From Firmicutes bacterium UBA2530 (GTDB lineage Bacteria; Bacillota; Clostridia; Tissierellales; Sedimentibacteraceae): a stretch of DNA of 43,029 nucleotides. The notes under the pieces were generated by a model. That model worked only from the letters and a program-made list of their open reading frames with translations. It was not told the DNA's origin and did no database searches. The position numbers and the translations under genes are program-made. Each line of letters begins with the position of its first letter. Within the stretch, counting starts at the first letter, position 1. Below, in pieces: positions 24,606 through 32,364 of this stretch. The stretch is from contig DDNC01000015.1 of the NCBI GenBank assembly GCA_002340985.1, forward strand, positions 19,029 through 62,057, in the 5' to 3' direction.

Positions 24606-26584
24606 TATAGTACACCTCCTGAAGCTGCATATTTCTTCAATATCGAATTTCCTTTTTCTGTTATTTCAACCTTCCTTCTGAACATACCTTTTTCCTTTAT
24701 ATAGCCCCTTCTTGTCAAATGTGAAATCATGCTTGACATCTGAAGCGAACCCATTCCGTATTCCTTTGCAAAAGACCCTATTTTCTGCGCATTGTTTTTT
24801 GAAACCTCAATAAACTTAATATATTTAGGATTCAGGTAATCTGCTAAAAGCTTGCTCTCAATATCATTCAGCTTAGGCAGTACTTCATCTGCCTTGTCCG
24901 TAGCTGTAAATGTAAAGAATTTACTGCCTCTTAAACCTGCTCTTTCAATATATCCACCCTTGTCCAGCTTTTCAATGGATAATCCTGATAGTTTTGAATC
25001 AACACTTAATCCGTCATTTATATCGGCTAAATACTGATGACCCGTTCGGATCATTTCAAGAACCTTCAAATCAAATTCATTTAATTTCACGTTTATGCGC
25101 CCGCCCTTTTCAGCCTTGACATTCCATCCGGATTCTCCGTAATAGCTGGCAGGAGCCATAAGTGCAACAATCACACCCACAATCATGGAAACCATAAATC
25201 CTACTATAGCCATATGCGTCCATTGACCTATGTTGAATATTTTTGTAAGCTCCAAAACTGTAAGCGCAACCATTGTTAGCATTCCTGAAAGTGCTCCCCA
25301 GTATGCTCCCTTTGAATTAAACCTAGGCCAGAAGGCTCCTAATAAAAGAAGTACGGCCGGAGGGGTAAGCCATGCATTAGCAAATGCAAACAAGTATGTG
25401 GGCCCGCCCGGGAAGAATGTCATAAACCATGTTACCACAATAATCAAAGCCATTGAAACTTTACTTGCTTTTAACGTTGCCTGAGGCGTAGCATCTTTAT
25501 TAATCATCCTCTTATAAATATCACGAGTTGCTGTTGAAGTTGCACCCATTGCAGATGTTGATGCTGTAGACAAAGCTGCCGCACAAGCTCCAACTATAAA
25601 CAGTGAGCCTAAGGCAGGAGGAATTACCTTTGCTATAACTCCATAGGCTGCCGTATGCGCAACTGTTCCCCCGGCAAGTGTGAATACTTCAGGCATTGCA
25701 GTACCCGCAAATATCCCTATTATTGATAGTGGAATCATAAATACAACAATCAGGTATATGGACCCCACGGTATAAGATTTTTTAGCAACACTTTCATTCC
25801 TGCAGGATGCCATCTTAATCCAGTAATAATTATTTCCCCAAACTAACGCTGTACCGAATAAAATTAAGAATGTCAGAGCACTTGGATATTTTAAAGTAAA
25901 CATGGGCATTGAAGCTCCTGCAAGTCCGACATTCACCCAGTCTCCTCCTTTCCAGCTTTCAAAAAATTCAAATCCGCCATACTTTACCATTAAAATGCCT
26001 AAGAAAACTGGCACTGCCACAGTACCTATAGTAACCTGAATAAAATCTGTGATTGTAGTTGCCCACATTCCGCTCATTGTGGCAAATATTAATATAACTA
26101 AAAATGCAACACCCGTAATTATAAATGTAGGCCAGCCCGTGTATCCCGATACTATTGATGACAGAGAAACAACATTGTTTGCCAATATTCCGCACATTCC
26201 TATTACGGAAGTAATTGCAACAAGTCCCCTCACCTTACCGTCATATCTTGTTTCAAAATATTCCGGAAGAGTTTGAGCCCCGCTCCTTCTGATAAAATTA
26301 GAAAAGATATTTGCATAAACCAAAATGCCGGCTAAGGAATATATTACTCCCCAGACTATCCCTCCCTTAACACCGTACAGAACCGAAAATCCCGGTGCTA
26401 AGGTAATGCTGGTGCCTGCAAACCCTATAGCTACGACACCCAAAGTATTGACAGGAAAGCTAATTTCTCTTCCAGCAATAATAAAATCATCACTGTCGGA
26501 TACCCACTTTTTTGCTATAAAGCCGGCACCGATAAGCAGTCCGACAAAAATAACCGAATAAATACCAAAAATTATATTACTCAT
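24605..26584 (-). CDS. Sodium:solute symporter with C-terminal tandem winged-helix domains
   Basis: Residues 1 to about 480 are a sodium:solute symporter (SSS), with FIIAGREISFPVNTLGV near the N-terminus, FAGTSITLAPG, QTLPEYFETRYD and the sodium-site region ALSTASTSAMGATSTATRDIY, with about 13 membrane segments. A cytoplasmic tail of about 170 residues follows. It contains two winged-helix-like units, residues about 503-570 (DLKVLEMIRTG, then LSGLSIEKLDKGGYIERAG, wing FFTFTATDKADEVL) and about 587-655 (QMSSMISHLTRRGYIKEKGM, wing KVEITEKGNSILKKY). Typical SSS proteins end near residue 480-500. The tail could sense, regulate transport or bind DNA. It is the second gene of the module 2 operon. 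Confidence 0.88.
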   Translation of the reverse strand: MSNIIFGIYSVIFVGLLIGAGFIAKKWVSDSDDFIIAGREISFPVNTLGVVAIGFAGTSITLAPGFSVLYGVKGGIVWGVIYSLAGILVYANIFSNFIRRSGAQTLPEYFETRYDGKVRGLVAITSVIGMCGILANNVVSLSSIVSGYTGWPTFIITGVAFLVILIFATMSGMWATTITDFIQVTIGTVAVPVFLGILMVKYGGFEFFESWKGGDWVNVGLAGASMPMFTLKYPSALTFLILFGTALVWGNNYYWIKMASCRNESVAKKSYTVGSIYLIVVFMIPLSIIGIFAGTAMPEVFTLAGGTVAHTAAYGVIAKVIPPALGSLFIVGACAAALSTASTSAMGATSTATRDIYKRMINKDATPQATLKASKVSMALIIVVTWFMTFFPGGPTYLFAFANAWLTPPAVLLLLGAFWPRFNSKGAYWGALSGMLTMVALTVLELTKIFNIGQWTHMAIVGFMVSMIVGVIVALMAPASYYGESGWNVKAEKGGRINVKLNEFDLKVLEMIRTGHQYLADINDGLSVDSKLSGLSIEKLDKGGYIERAGLRGSKFFTFTATDKADEVLPKLNDIESKLLADYLNPKYIKFIEVSKNNAQKIGSFAKEYGMGSLQMSSMISHLTRRGYIKEKGMFRRKVEITEKGNSILKKYAASGGVL

Positions 26585-26657
26585 TTCAAATCTCCTTTTA
26601 GATTTAATATAGTAAAACTCAAAAACTTATTTAATGAAGACGTTAGAATATGTGCAT

Positions 26658-27428
26658 TTAATCTTCTACAAAAGCTACCGCTCTTATCCATCCGGCGCTC
26701 GCTCCCTTGATTTTGAACGGAAAACAGAAAAACTTGCTGCCCGTAACAGGCAATGATTCTAAATTGGTCAGTTTTTCTATATGGCAGTATGCCTTTTCAA
26801 TCCCGGCCCTGTGGCCTTCCCATATAATTTCTTTATTATGGGTTTCATTGAACTCCTTGCCTATGAAAGGAAGCGGTCTGTCCCAGCTCCACGCATCTGT
26901 TCCCACTACCCTGACTCCCTTGTCAATAAGCCAAAGCGTGGATTCCTTTGACATTCCGCAACCGGCTGTCAAATACTCCTTCGTACCCCATCTTTTGCTC
27001 GCTCCAGTATTTACGAGCACAATATCTCCAGGTTTCAGGCTGTAATTGATTTTGTTGAAATACTCCTCAAAGTCTGAAACTTCTACTCTATATCCGTCAG
27101 GTTTATCTTTGAAATCAACAACTACAGCCGGTCCATAAAACCAATCAAGGGGTACCTCGTCAATAGTCCATGCACGTTCCCCGCCGTTCATTGTAGGATA
27201 ATAATGATATGGTGCGTCAATGTGTGTTCCTGAATGAGTTGATAGCTTTATAAACTCAATAGCCCATCCATTTCCGTCAGGTAGGTCGTCAACCGTGGCA
27301 TTTCCAAAATATGTTGACATTTCTTCAGCCGTATCCTTATGATTTCTGTATTCAATATAAGGAATTTGTGCAGGTGGATCACTTGGAAGCCCACTTTCTA
27401 AATAAATACTTAAATCTACAATTTTCAT
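26658..27428 (-). CDS. Cyclase-family metal-dependent hydrolase (kynurenine formamidase-like)
   Basis: The 256-residue protein has the PF04199-type metal motif HSGTHIDAPYHY with its second-shell histidines, VDLSIYLESGLPSDP at the N-terminus and DIVLVNTGASKRWG. Relatives hydrolyse N-formylkynurenine, isatin or other amides and lactones using Mn/Zn. The substrate here is unknown. It is the first gene behind the sigma-54 promoter at 27469-27485, with TAGGAGGA before the ATG, and so is likely to perform the opening hydrolysis of the pathway, either on the imported compound or an intermediate (inference). Confidence 0.9.
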   Translation of the reverse strand: MKIVDLSIYLESGLPSDPPAQIPYIEYRNHKDTAEEMSTYFGNATVDDLPDGNGWAIEFIKLSTHSGTHIDAPYHYYPTMNGGERAWTIDEVPLDWFYGPAVVVDFKDKPDGYRVEVSDFEEYFNKINYSLKPGDIVLVNTGASKRWGTKEYLTAGCGMSKESTLWLIDKGVRVVGTDAWSWDRPLPFIGKEFNETHNKEIIWEGHRAGIEKAYCHIEKLTNLESLPVTGSKFFCFPFKIKGASAGWIRAVAFVED

Positions 27429-27468
27429 TTTTCCTCCTAAAACTTTTATTAATTCACAATATTATTAA

Positions 27469-27485
27469 AGCAACAATCGTGCCAA
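27469..27485 (-). promoter_or_regulatory. Sigma-54 (-24/-12) promoter of module 2 operon
   Basis: On the minus strand TTGGCACGATTGTTGCT matches YTGGCACGrNNNTTGCW at every position, 41 bases before the hydrolase ATG. Confidence 0.87.
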
Positions 27486-27589
27486 TTAATTAACGATCTA
27501 ATATTAATTAATTTATTGTTCAAATTCTAACACTTTTAACCAAACAAAAAAACAGATTACAATATTTTTAATATTACAACCTGTTTTCT

Positions 27590-27695
27590 ATGTAAACAAA
27601 AGTTTACATGACTTTATTTTCAACTTGATTCTTCTTTGCACCACAACGGCTGCAAAAACATGTAAACCTTTATTTACGCAAACAAAAGTTTACAT
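27590..27695 (-). promoter_or_regulatory. Three enhancer (UAS) sites for the module 2 activator
   Basis: Site 1 (27590-27609) is the perfect inverted repeat ATGTAAAC-AAAA-GTTTACAT. Site 2 (27660-27679) is ATGTAAAC-CTTT-ATTTACGC. Site 3 (27676-27695) is ACGCAAAC-AAAA-GTTTACAT, overlapping site 2 by four bases. They lie about 105-210 bp upstream of the -24/-12 promoter and partly overlap the 3' end of the activator gene, the classic layout for sigma-54 activators. Confidence 0.75.
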
Positions 27696-29063
27696 CAAAT
27701 CATACTTTTTCATTTTTTTATACAATATGGTTCTTGAAATTCCAAGCTCCCTAGCACATTGAGTCTTGTTATTGTCATTCTTAGCCAGGCACCTAATAAT
27801 AATTTCTTTTTCCGTATCCCCTTTTGCTTGCTTTAAAGGTAATATTTCTCTTCCGCTCAAATTCTTCATTTTACTGATCATTTTATTTTGAAAATATTCA
27901 TCAAAATGTCCCCAGTTCAAGATTCCCGACAAACCAATATTCATTCCTCGTTCAACAACATTTTGCAGTTCCCTTATATTTCCCGGCCAGTCATAATCCA
28001 TTAGCTTCTTTACAGACATGTCATTGATTCCCTGAACGTTAAGTCCAAGCTGAAAGTTCAACTTATCGATAATATTTTCTATCAGCAAAGGAATATCTTC
28101 TTTCCTTTCACGCAGTGACGGGATTCTTATATTGATTACATTTAGCCTGTAATATAAATCCTCTCTGAACCTTTTTTCCTTAACCATTTTTTCAAGTGAA
28201 ATATTTGTTGCTGCTATAAGTCTCGTATTTATAGGTATGCTTTCCTTCCCCCCGATCTTTTCAATTTCTTTCTCCTGAAGTACTCTTAATAGTTTTGGTT
28301 GAACAACTGTGGATAATTGGTTTATTTCATCAAGAAACAGGCTTCCGTCACTTGCCATCTCAAATTTACCTTGTTTGCCGCCTTTTTTTGCTCCGGTAAA
28401 TGCGCCATACTCGTATCCGAATAATTCGGATTCAAACAATTCAGATGGAATTGCCGCACAATTAACTTTTATTAGCGGCTTGACCGACCTCATGCTCAAA
28501 TCATGTATGGAATGTGCGACTAATTCCTTTCCTACCCCTGTTTCTCCTTCTATTAAGACATTTGATGCAGACTGTGATGCTCTCCTGATTTGTTTTTTTA
28601 AATTAACTACAGCACCGCTGTCGCCGATAATATCATCAATACTATACTTTGATTTGCGCAATTCCTTTAATTCCTGCTGGTAATATTGCAGCTCATCCCT
28701 CATCTTGTTAAGCATATTCGCAAATTCAACAGCCTTTTTTTCTGTATTAAAAATTATATAAATAAAACCTGCAACAACTTCGCCATTCTTTATTACAGGA
28801 ATATAATTACAAAAGCTCTGCCTGTTTTCCCTCGCTTTAAGCGGTATGGGTATTCCTGTTATTGGCCTTTTTGTCAGCAGTGCCTCATGAATTTTTGTAG
28901 TTGGAACAAGATCCCTTACAAACTTTCCCTTGATATTTTCAAGCTTTTCCCCGAAATATTCCTCCCACGACTTGGTAACATATACATATCTGCCTTCCCT
29001 GTCAGTTACAACTGCGCCATCCAACTGTTCCACAATCAGTTTATATACATCATTATCCAACAT
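27690..29063 (-). CDS. Sigma-54-dependent activator with PAS sensor (module 2)
   Basis: The 457-residue activator has an N-terminal PAS domain (residues about 10-110), a short coiled linker (about 111-140), AAA+ motifs GETGVGKE (173-180), GAFTGA (220-225) and SLFLDE (241-246), LRERKEDIP and WPGNIRELQN. It ends in a Fis-type HTH (KTQCARELGISRTILYKKMK). All residues needed for sigma-54 activation are present. It is closely similar in layout to the module 1 activator. It lies just upstream of, and in the same direction as, the operon it should control, with three inverted-repeat sites between them. A GGAGGA site lies 12 bases before the ATG, a little far. Confidence 0.93.
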   Translation of the reverse strand: MLDNDVYKLIVEQLDGAVVTDREGRYVYVTKSWEEYFGEKLENIKGKFVRDLVPTTKIHEALLTKRPITGIPIPLKARENRQSFCNYIPVIKNGEVVAGFIYIIFNTEKKAVEFANMLNKMRDELQYYQQELKELRKSKYSIDDIIGDSGAVVNLKKQIRRASQSASNVLIEGETGVGKELVAHSIHDLSMRSVKPLIKVNCAAIPSELFESELFGYEYGAFTGAKKGGKQGKFEMASDGSLFLDEINQLSTVVQPKLLRVLQEKEIEKIGGKESIPINTRLIAATNISLEKMVKEKRFREDLYYRLNVINIRIPSLRERKEDIPLLIENIIDKLNFQLGLNVQGINDMSVKKLMDYDWPGNIRELQNVVERGMNIGLSGILNWGHFDEYFQNKMISKMKNLSGREILPLKQAKGDTEKEIIIRCLAKNDNNKTQCARELGISRTILYKKMKKYDLM

Positions 29064-29461
29064 GTACTGTCACAATCCTCCGCTCAAATTTGTTGAAATC
29101 ATTATATTACATTTATATAAAATATACTAATAAAAATTTTATATAAATGTATACCGTATTTTTGGCTTATGATTAATCGTGCATTTTGCGGAAGCGGCAT
29201 TGGCTTCTCTCTCCGCTTCGGTCATAAAAAAATCTTTCATTCCTGTAATTTTATTACATTTGTAATATACTTACAGACGAAAGATCACGGCACCATCCTT
29301 ATTATGATGTAAAATCATCTCTTTGAGATCTATCTACCTCTAACATTAACGTATGCACAGTTTGTCAATAAAATATCTAAATAAAACTTTTGTTTCAACG
29401 CAATAGAATAATACATCCAAACTGTGGCGAGGCGTATAGACTGTAGGGGGACTACGCCTCG
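29064..29461. other. AT-rich non-coding stretch with several inverted repeats
   Basis: No convincing gene is seen. ACATTTATATAAAAT (29109-29123) and ATTTTATATAAATGT (29136-29150) form a perfect 15-bp inverted repeat about 45 bases upstream of the activator start, next to a TATAAT (29106-29101, minus strand), so autoregulation is possible. GAAGCGG/CCGCTTC pair across 29191-29219. A nested structure of CTTTC/GAAAG, CTGTAA/TTACAG and ATTACATTTGTAAT spans 29234-29283. A terminator for the small gene at 29462 lies at about 29427-29462. No known riboswitch was recognised. Confidence 0.5.
29427..29460 (-). terminator. Hairpin after the 32-residue ORF
   Basis: On the minus strand CGAGGCGTA and TACGCCTCG pair around a loop that can itself pair (GTAG/CTAC), starting just after the stop codon. 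There is no strong T run. Confidence 0.5.
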
Positions 29462-29560
29462 TTACAATTTGTCTGTATAGTATCTTATAGTGCTGTAAAG
29501 CATATACAAAGTTGAACCTACAATTGCCAGCAGGCATATGAGCAATAATATCTTATCCAT
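29462..29560 (-). CDS. Small single-pass membrane protein, 32 residues, unknown
   Basis: The reading frame encodes 32 residues: MDKILLLICLLAIVGSTL, a hydrophobic stretch, then a basic/aromatic tail ending in TIRYYTDKL. It has one predicted membrane helix (about residues 4-22). GAGGAA lies a few bases upstream of the ATG, and a hairpin follows the stop. It stands alone between the module 2 activator and the plus-strand CblS-like gene. No family is recognised. Short membrane peptides of this kind include regulators, toxins and sporulation proteins, but nothing here decides between them. Confidence 0.5.
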   Translation of the reverse strand: MDKILLLICLLAIVGSTLYMLYSTIRYYTDKL

Positions 29561-29604
29561 GATTTCCTCGGAATTTACCTTTTATAAATTAGACGTAACT
29601 ATCA

Positions 29605-29619
29605 CTGAAAATGTTTCAG
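29605..29619. promoter_or_regulatory. 15-bp inverted repeat upstream of the small gene and the CblS-like gene
   Basis: CTGAAA-ATG-TTTCAG is a perfect inverted repeat in the divergent region between 29560 and 29785. Possible operator. No regulator is assigned. Nothing else notable is seen in 29561-29784. Confidence 0.3.
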
Positions 29620-29784
29620 GTTTTAATAAATTTTTTATCTAAAAGCATCAAATGTTGAAATTTTATGTAATATATAGCGATAAGCAGAATTATTAATTTT
29701 TTTTAATATTTTCTACATCCCTTTGTCTGCAAAACTTTTTTATATGTGGTAAAATAAAATTATAATTACTCAAGGAGATAATAT

Positions 29785-30525
29785 ATGAATATAAAGCAAC
29801 TAAGAGACCTTACAGTTATAGATTTTGACGAAAACAGATATCTTGGAATTGCCTGCGATTCATGCGGAGGAATCGGACTGAAGGAACACGATGTGGTGAA
29901 GACAACTCCGCAGCTCACGGCTTACCATACGGGCAAGGTTGTTCTTGCGGAACTCATGTGCATGGGATTTGCTCCATTTATACTGGCTGACGGTCTGGCT
30001 GTGGAAATGGACACCACCGGAAGACAGCTGATAGAGGGGTTTAAAAACGTTGTATCAAGGCTTAAGACCATAAAGGTTCATCTGACCGGAAGTACAGAGG
30101 AAAATATTAAGACAGTCCAGACCTCAATGGGTATCACTTGCATAGGTATGTGTGACAAAGATAAACTGAAATATAAAAAAACCTTCAAAAATCATGTATG
30201 CATTCTTGCAGGTCTGCCACTTGTAGGGAATGACGTCATAAACAACCCGGATAAAATTCTGGATATTGAAGATTACGAAAAATTATATCTTTGTGATTAT
30301 ATTTCAGAGATGCTTCCCGTTGGCTCACGGGGTATTAACGCGGAGCTGGGAGATTTATGCAGCAACAATTCCCTTGATATCGAATATGAAAAAAACATTT
30401 CGGTAAATTTGATAAAATCAGGAGGTCCCTCTTGCAGCTGCCTTATAACTGCTGAGGAAAAATATGTCCCTCTGATAAAGGAACTGATAGACAAGCCCAT
30501 TGAAATTTTAGGAAGGTTTTATTAA
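29785..30525 (+). CDS. AIR synthase-related (PurM-fold) protein, alpha-ribazole kinase CblS-like
   Basis: The 246-residue protein has a PurM-superfamily ATP/metal pattern: LGIACDSCGGIGLKEHDVV near the N-terminus, VVLAELMCMGFAPFILADGL and VHLTGSTEENIKTVQTSMGI. The order DSCGGIG-KEHD, a VEMDTTG segment and GSTEEN is what I recall for alpha-ribazole kinases (CblS), which phosphorylate alpha-ribazole in cobalamin salvage. The assignment is from memory and by eye. It starts after CAAGGAG and stands alone, with no other cobalamin gene in the window. The second half is shorter than in full-length PurM. Confidence 0.65.
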   Translation: MNIKQLRDLTVIDFDENRYLGIACDSCGGIGLKEHDVVKTTPQLTAYHTGKVVLAELMCMGFAPFILADGLAVEMDTTGRQLIEGFKNVVSRLKTIKVHLTGSTEENIKTVQTSMGITCIGMCDKDKLKYKKTFKNHVCILAGLPLVGNDVINNPDKILDIEDYEKLYLCDYISEMLPVGSRGINAELGDLCSNNSLDIEYEKNISVNLIKSGGPSCSCLITAEEKYVPLIKELIDKPIEILGRFY

Positions 30526-30543
30526 GATGCAGAAGCAGACTGA

Positions 30544-30560
30544 GGGGCTTTTTAAGCCCC
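30544..30560. terminator. Hairpin between convergent cblS-like and pxpC genes
   Basis: GGGGCTT-TTT-AAGCCCC, a 7-bp GC-rich stem between two genes that end facing each other. The flanking T run is weak. Confidence 0.55.
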
Positions 30561-30569
30561 ACGCCCTTA

Positions 30570-31610
30570 TTATTCAATTCTTTGGACATCCGCTATATAT
30601 TCAATGCCGTTTACAATCATCCTCATTTTTTTTAAAGAACCCATAAATTCATATTTTTTATCAGAAGAACAAATCTGCGCTTTAATTTCAGCAAATTTTC
30701 TTTCGTATTCCCGGTATATGCTATGAGCTTCCTTAAGCGTTACTTTTTCAAATACAACTTCATTTCCTGGGCTCATCTGTGCAAGAACAGGTAAATCTGT
30801 TGAAATTACGGCAGCAATTTTTGTATACCCTCCGGTTGTCTGTCTGTCTGCCATAAGTATGATGGGCTGTCCGTTAGCCGGAACCTGCACGGCACCGAAG
30901 GTTGCACCGTCGGAAATGATGTCTGCCTTATCCTTGTGTGAAATTGCTTCCCCTTCAAGTCTGTATCCCATCCTGTCCGCTTCCTTTGTTATCTTGTAGC
31001 CGGAAGGACTGAAAAATAAATTTATTCCTTCTTCTGTGAAATAATCGTCCTGCGGCCCCAGGACTACCCTTATTTTATTTTTGGGTTTATATTCCGGAAT
31101 ATATTTCTGTTCCATTCGTCTACACGGAACTGCTGCTGCCGATATTTTTATCTCAAGATAATCATTATCCATGAGCTTTCTTCCCTTGTATCCTCCTATT
31201 CCTGACTTAACAAATGTAGATTTGCTGTTATTTACTTCTTCAACACATATTTCTCCGCCAAAGGCTATATATGTTCTTAATCCCTTCACAATTCCTCCGA
31301 GGGACAGCTTATCACCCTTTGCAGCCTTAAAACTTTCCCACATAGGAATTTCTTTTCCGTTCAACCTTGGCCTCATGTCCGCACCTGTTATGGCAACAAC
31401 CATTCCTTCTTGGAATTCCAGATCAGGCCCTAAAAATGCTGCTTCGAGAACCGCTTCCTTCTCATCATTTCCCACGAGACAGTTTGCTACTCTGTATGAA
31501 AAGCTGTCCATAACTCCCGCAACAGGCATTCCAAATTTTTGATAGCCTATGCGCCCCGCATCCTGGACCGTTGTGAAAAATCCTGCTTTTAATACCTTTA
31601 TGTTATCCAC
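30570..31610 (-). CDS. pxpC: 5-oxoprolinase subunit C (biotin-dependent carboxyltransferase-like)
   Basis: The start is taken as GTG 31610, eight bases after GGAGGGAG. GTG 31619 sits against the site. This gives 346 residues beginning MDNIKVLKAGFFTTVQDAGR, which fits the family. Further motifs are GMPVAGVMDSFSYRVAN, VAITGADMRP, IRVVLGPQDDYF, DRMGYRLEG and PIILMADRQTTGGYTKIA. With PxpA and PxpB it forms the ATP-dependent 5-oxoprolinase that opens 5-oxoproline (pyroglutamate) to glutamate. It overlaps pxpB by 8 bases. Confidence 0.93.
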   Translation of the reverse strand: MDNIKVLKAGFFTTVQDAGRIGYQKFGMPVAGVMDSFSYRVANCLVGNDEKEAVLEAAFLGPDLEFQEGMVVAITGADMRPRLNGKEIPMWESFKAAKGDKLSLGGIVKGLRTYIAFGGEICVEEVNNSKSTFVKSGIGGYKGRKLMDNDYLEIKISAAAVPCRRMEQKYIPEYKPKNKIRVVLGPQDDYFTEEGINLFFSPSGYKITKEADRMGYRLEGEAISHKDKADIISDGATFGAVQVPANGQPIILMADRQTTGGYTKIAAVISTDLPVLAQMSPGNEVVFEKVTLKEAHSIYREYERKFAEIKAQICSSDKKYEFMGSLKKMRMIVNGIEYIADVQRIE

Positions 31611-32349
31611 GAAGCTCACTCCCTCCGGTAATAATTATTTTTATCTCATAGCTGCCTTCTTGAACTTTTCTTTGTATTTCATCATATTCCTGCTGATTTA
31701 CCGAAACATACCTGACATAATCACCTGCATTAAGCAATACAGGAGGCTCACTTTCCGGATCATACAGCTTGACAGGCGTCCTTCCTATAAGCTGCCAGCC
31801 TCCCGGAGTTTCAGAAGGATACATCCCTGTCTGTGAACCGGCTATCCCCACCGATCCTGCCGGTATAGCGGTTCTCGGCGAAGAAAGCCTCGGTGTCGAA
31901 ATTTTTTCACTCATACCTCCGAGATATGTAAAACCAGGTGTAAATCCAAGCATATAGACGAGGTAGTCGGTACCTGTGTGGATTTTTATAACTTCGTCCA
32001 CAGTAATATGGTTATGTTCAGCAACATATTCTATGTCGGGACCGTATTCATTTCCATACAGAGTAGGGATTTCAACAATTCTTATTTCCTCCACACCATT
32101 TTCTGCTTTAGTGTCACTGAACATTTCAAGCTTTGAAACAAGATTGTCATATTCAATTTTCAAAGGCTCATACATAATCATTATTGACCTGTATGTTGGA
32201 AGAAGTTCCTCAATGCCGAGAATTTCAACCTCTGAAAGCTGTCTCATTACATTTCGGATTTTTGCATTTACATCTTTTGAAATTTCATTGCCAAATTCCA
32301 TAACTAAGGCCTTGTCACCTAATGGTAAGTACTTTATTTTTTCGTACAT
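31603..32349 (-). CDS. pxpB: 5-oxoprolinase subunit B
   Basis: The 248-residue protein (KipI family) has LGDKALVMEFGNEIS, the VEIPTLYGNEYGPDIEYVAE segment, YLVYMLGFTPGFTYLGGM, RTAIPAGSVGIAGSQTGMYP and GGWQLIGRTPVKLYD, all family hallmarks. It pairs with PxpC. An AGAGG site precedes the ATG, 15 bases after the broken permease gene. The frame is intact, so the catalytic subunits are preserved although the adjoining permease is not. Confidence 0.93.
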   Translation of the reverse strand: MYEKIKYLPLGDKALVMEFGNEISKDVNAKIRNVMRQLSEVEILGIEELLPTYRSIMIMYEPLKIEYDNLVSKLEMFSDTKAENGVEEIRIVEIPTLYGNEYGPDIEYVAEHNHITVDEVIKIHTGTDYLVYMLGFTPGFTYLGGMSEKISTPRLSSPRTAIPAGSVGIAGSQTGMYPSETPGGWQLIGRTPVKLYDPESEPPVLLNAGDYVRYVSVNQQEYDEIQRKVQEGSYEIKIIITGGSELRG

Positions 32350-32364
32350 AACAACCTCTTTTCC

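Noticed and set aside
24605..26584. Assembly artefact or read-through joining a symporter to a separate regulator gene
   Set aside because: The frame is continuous without a stop, there is no internal ribosome site at the junction, and the following gene is coupled by a TAATG overlap. I keep it as a real fusion.
27590..27695. Direct-repeat look of ATGTAAAC/GTTTACAT as a CRISPR or transposon end
   Set aside because: Only three imperfect short inverted repeats, no spacers, no cas or transposase genes, and the location suits activator sites.
29346..29537. 63-residue minus-strand open frame in the non-coding region
   Set aside because: It overlaps the 32-residue gene and its hairpin in another frame, with arginine/cysteine-rich random-looking sequence and no ribosome site.
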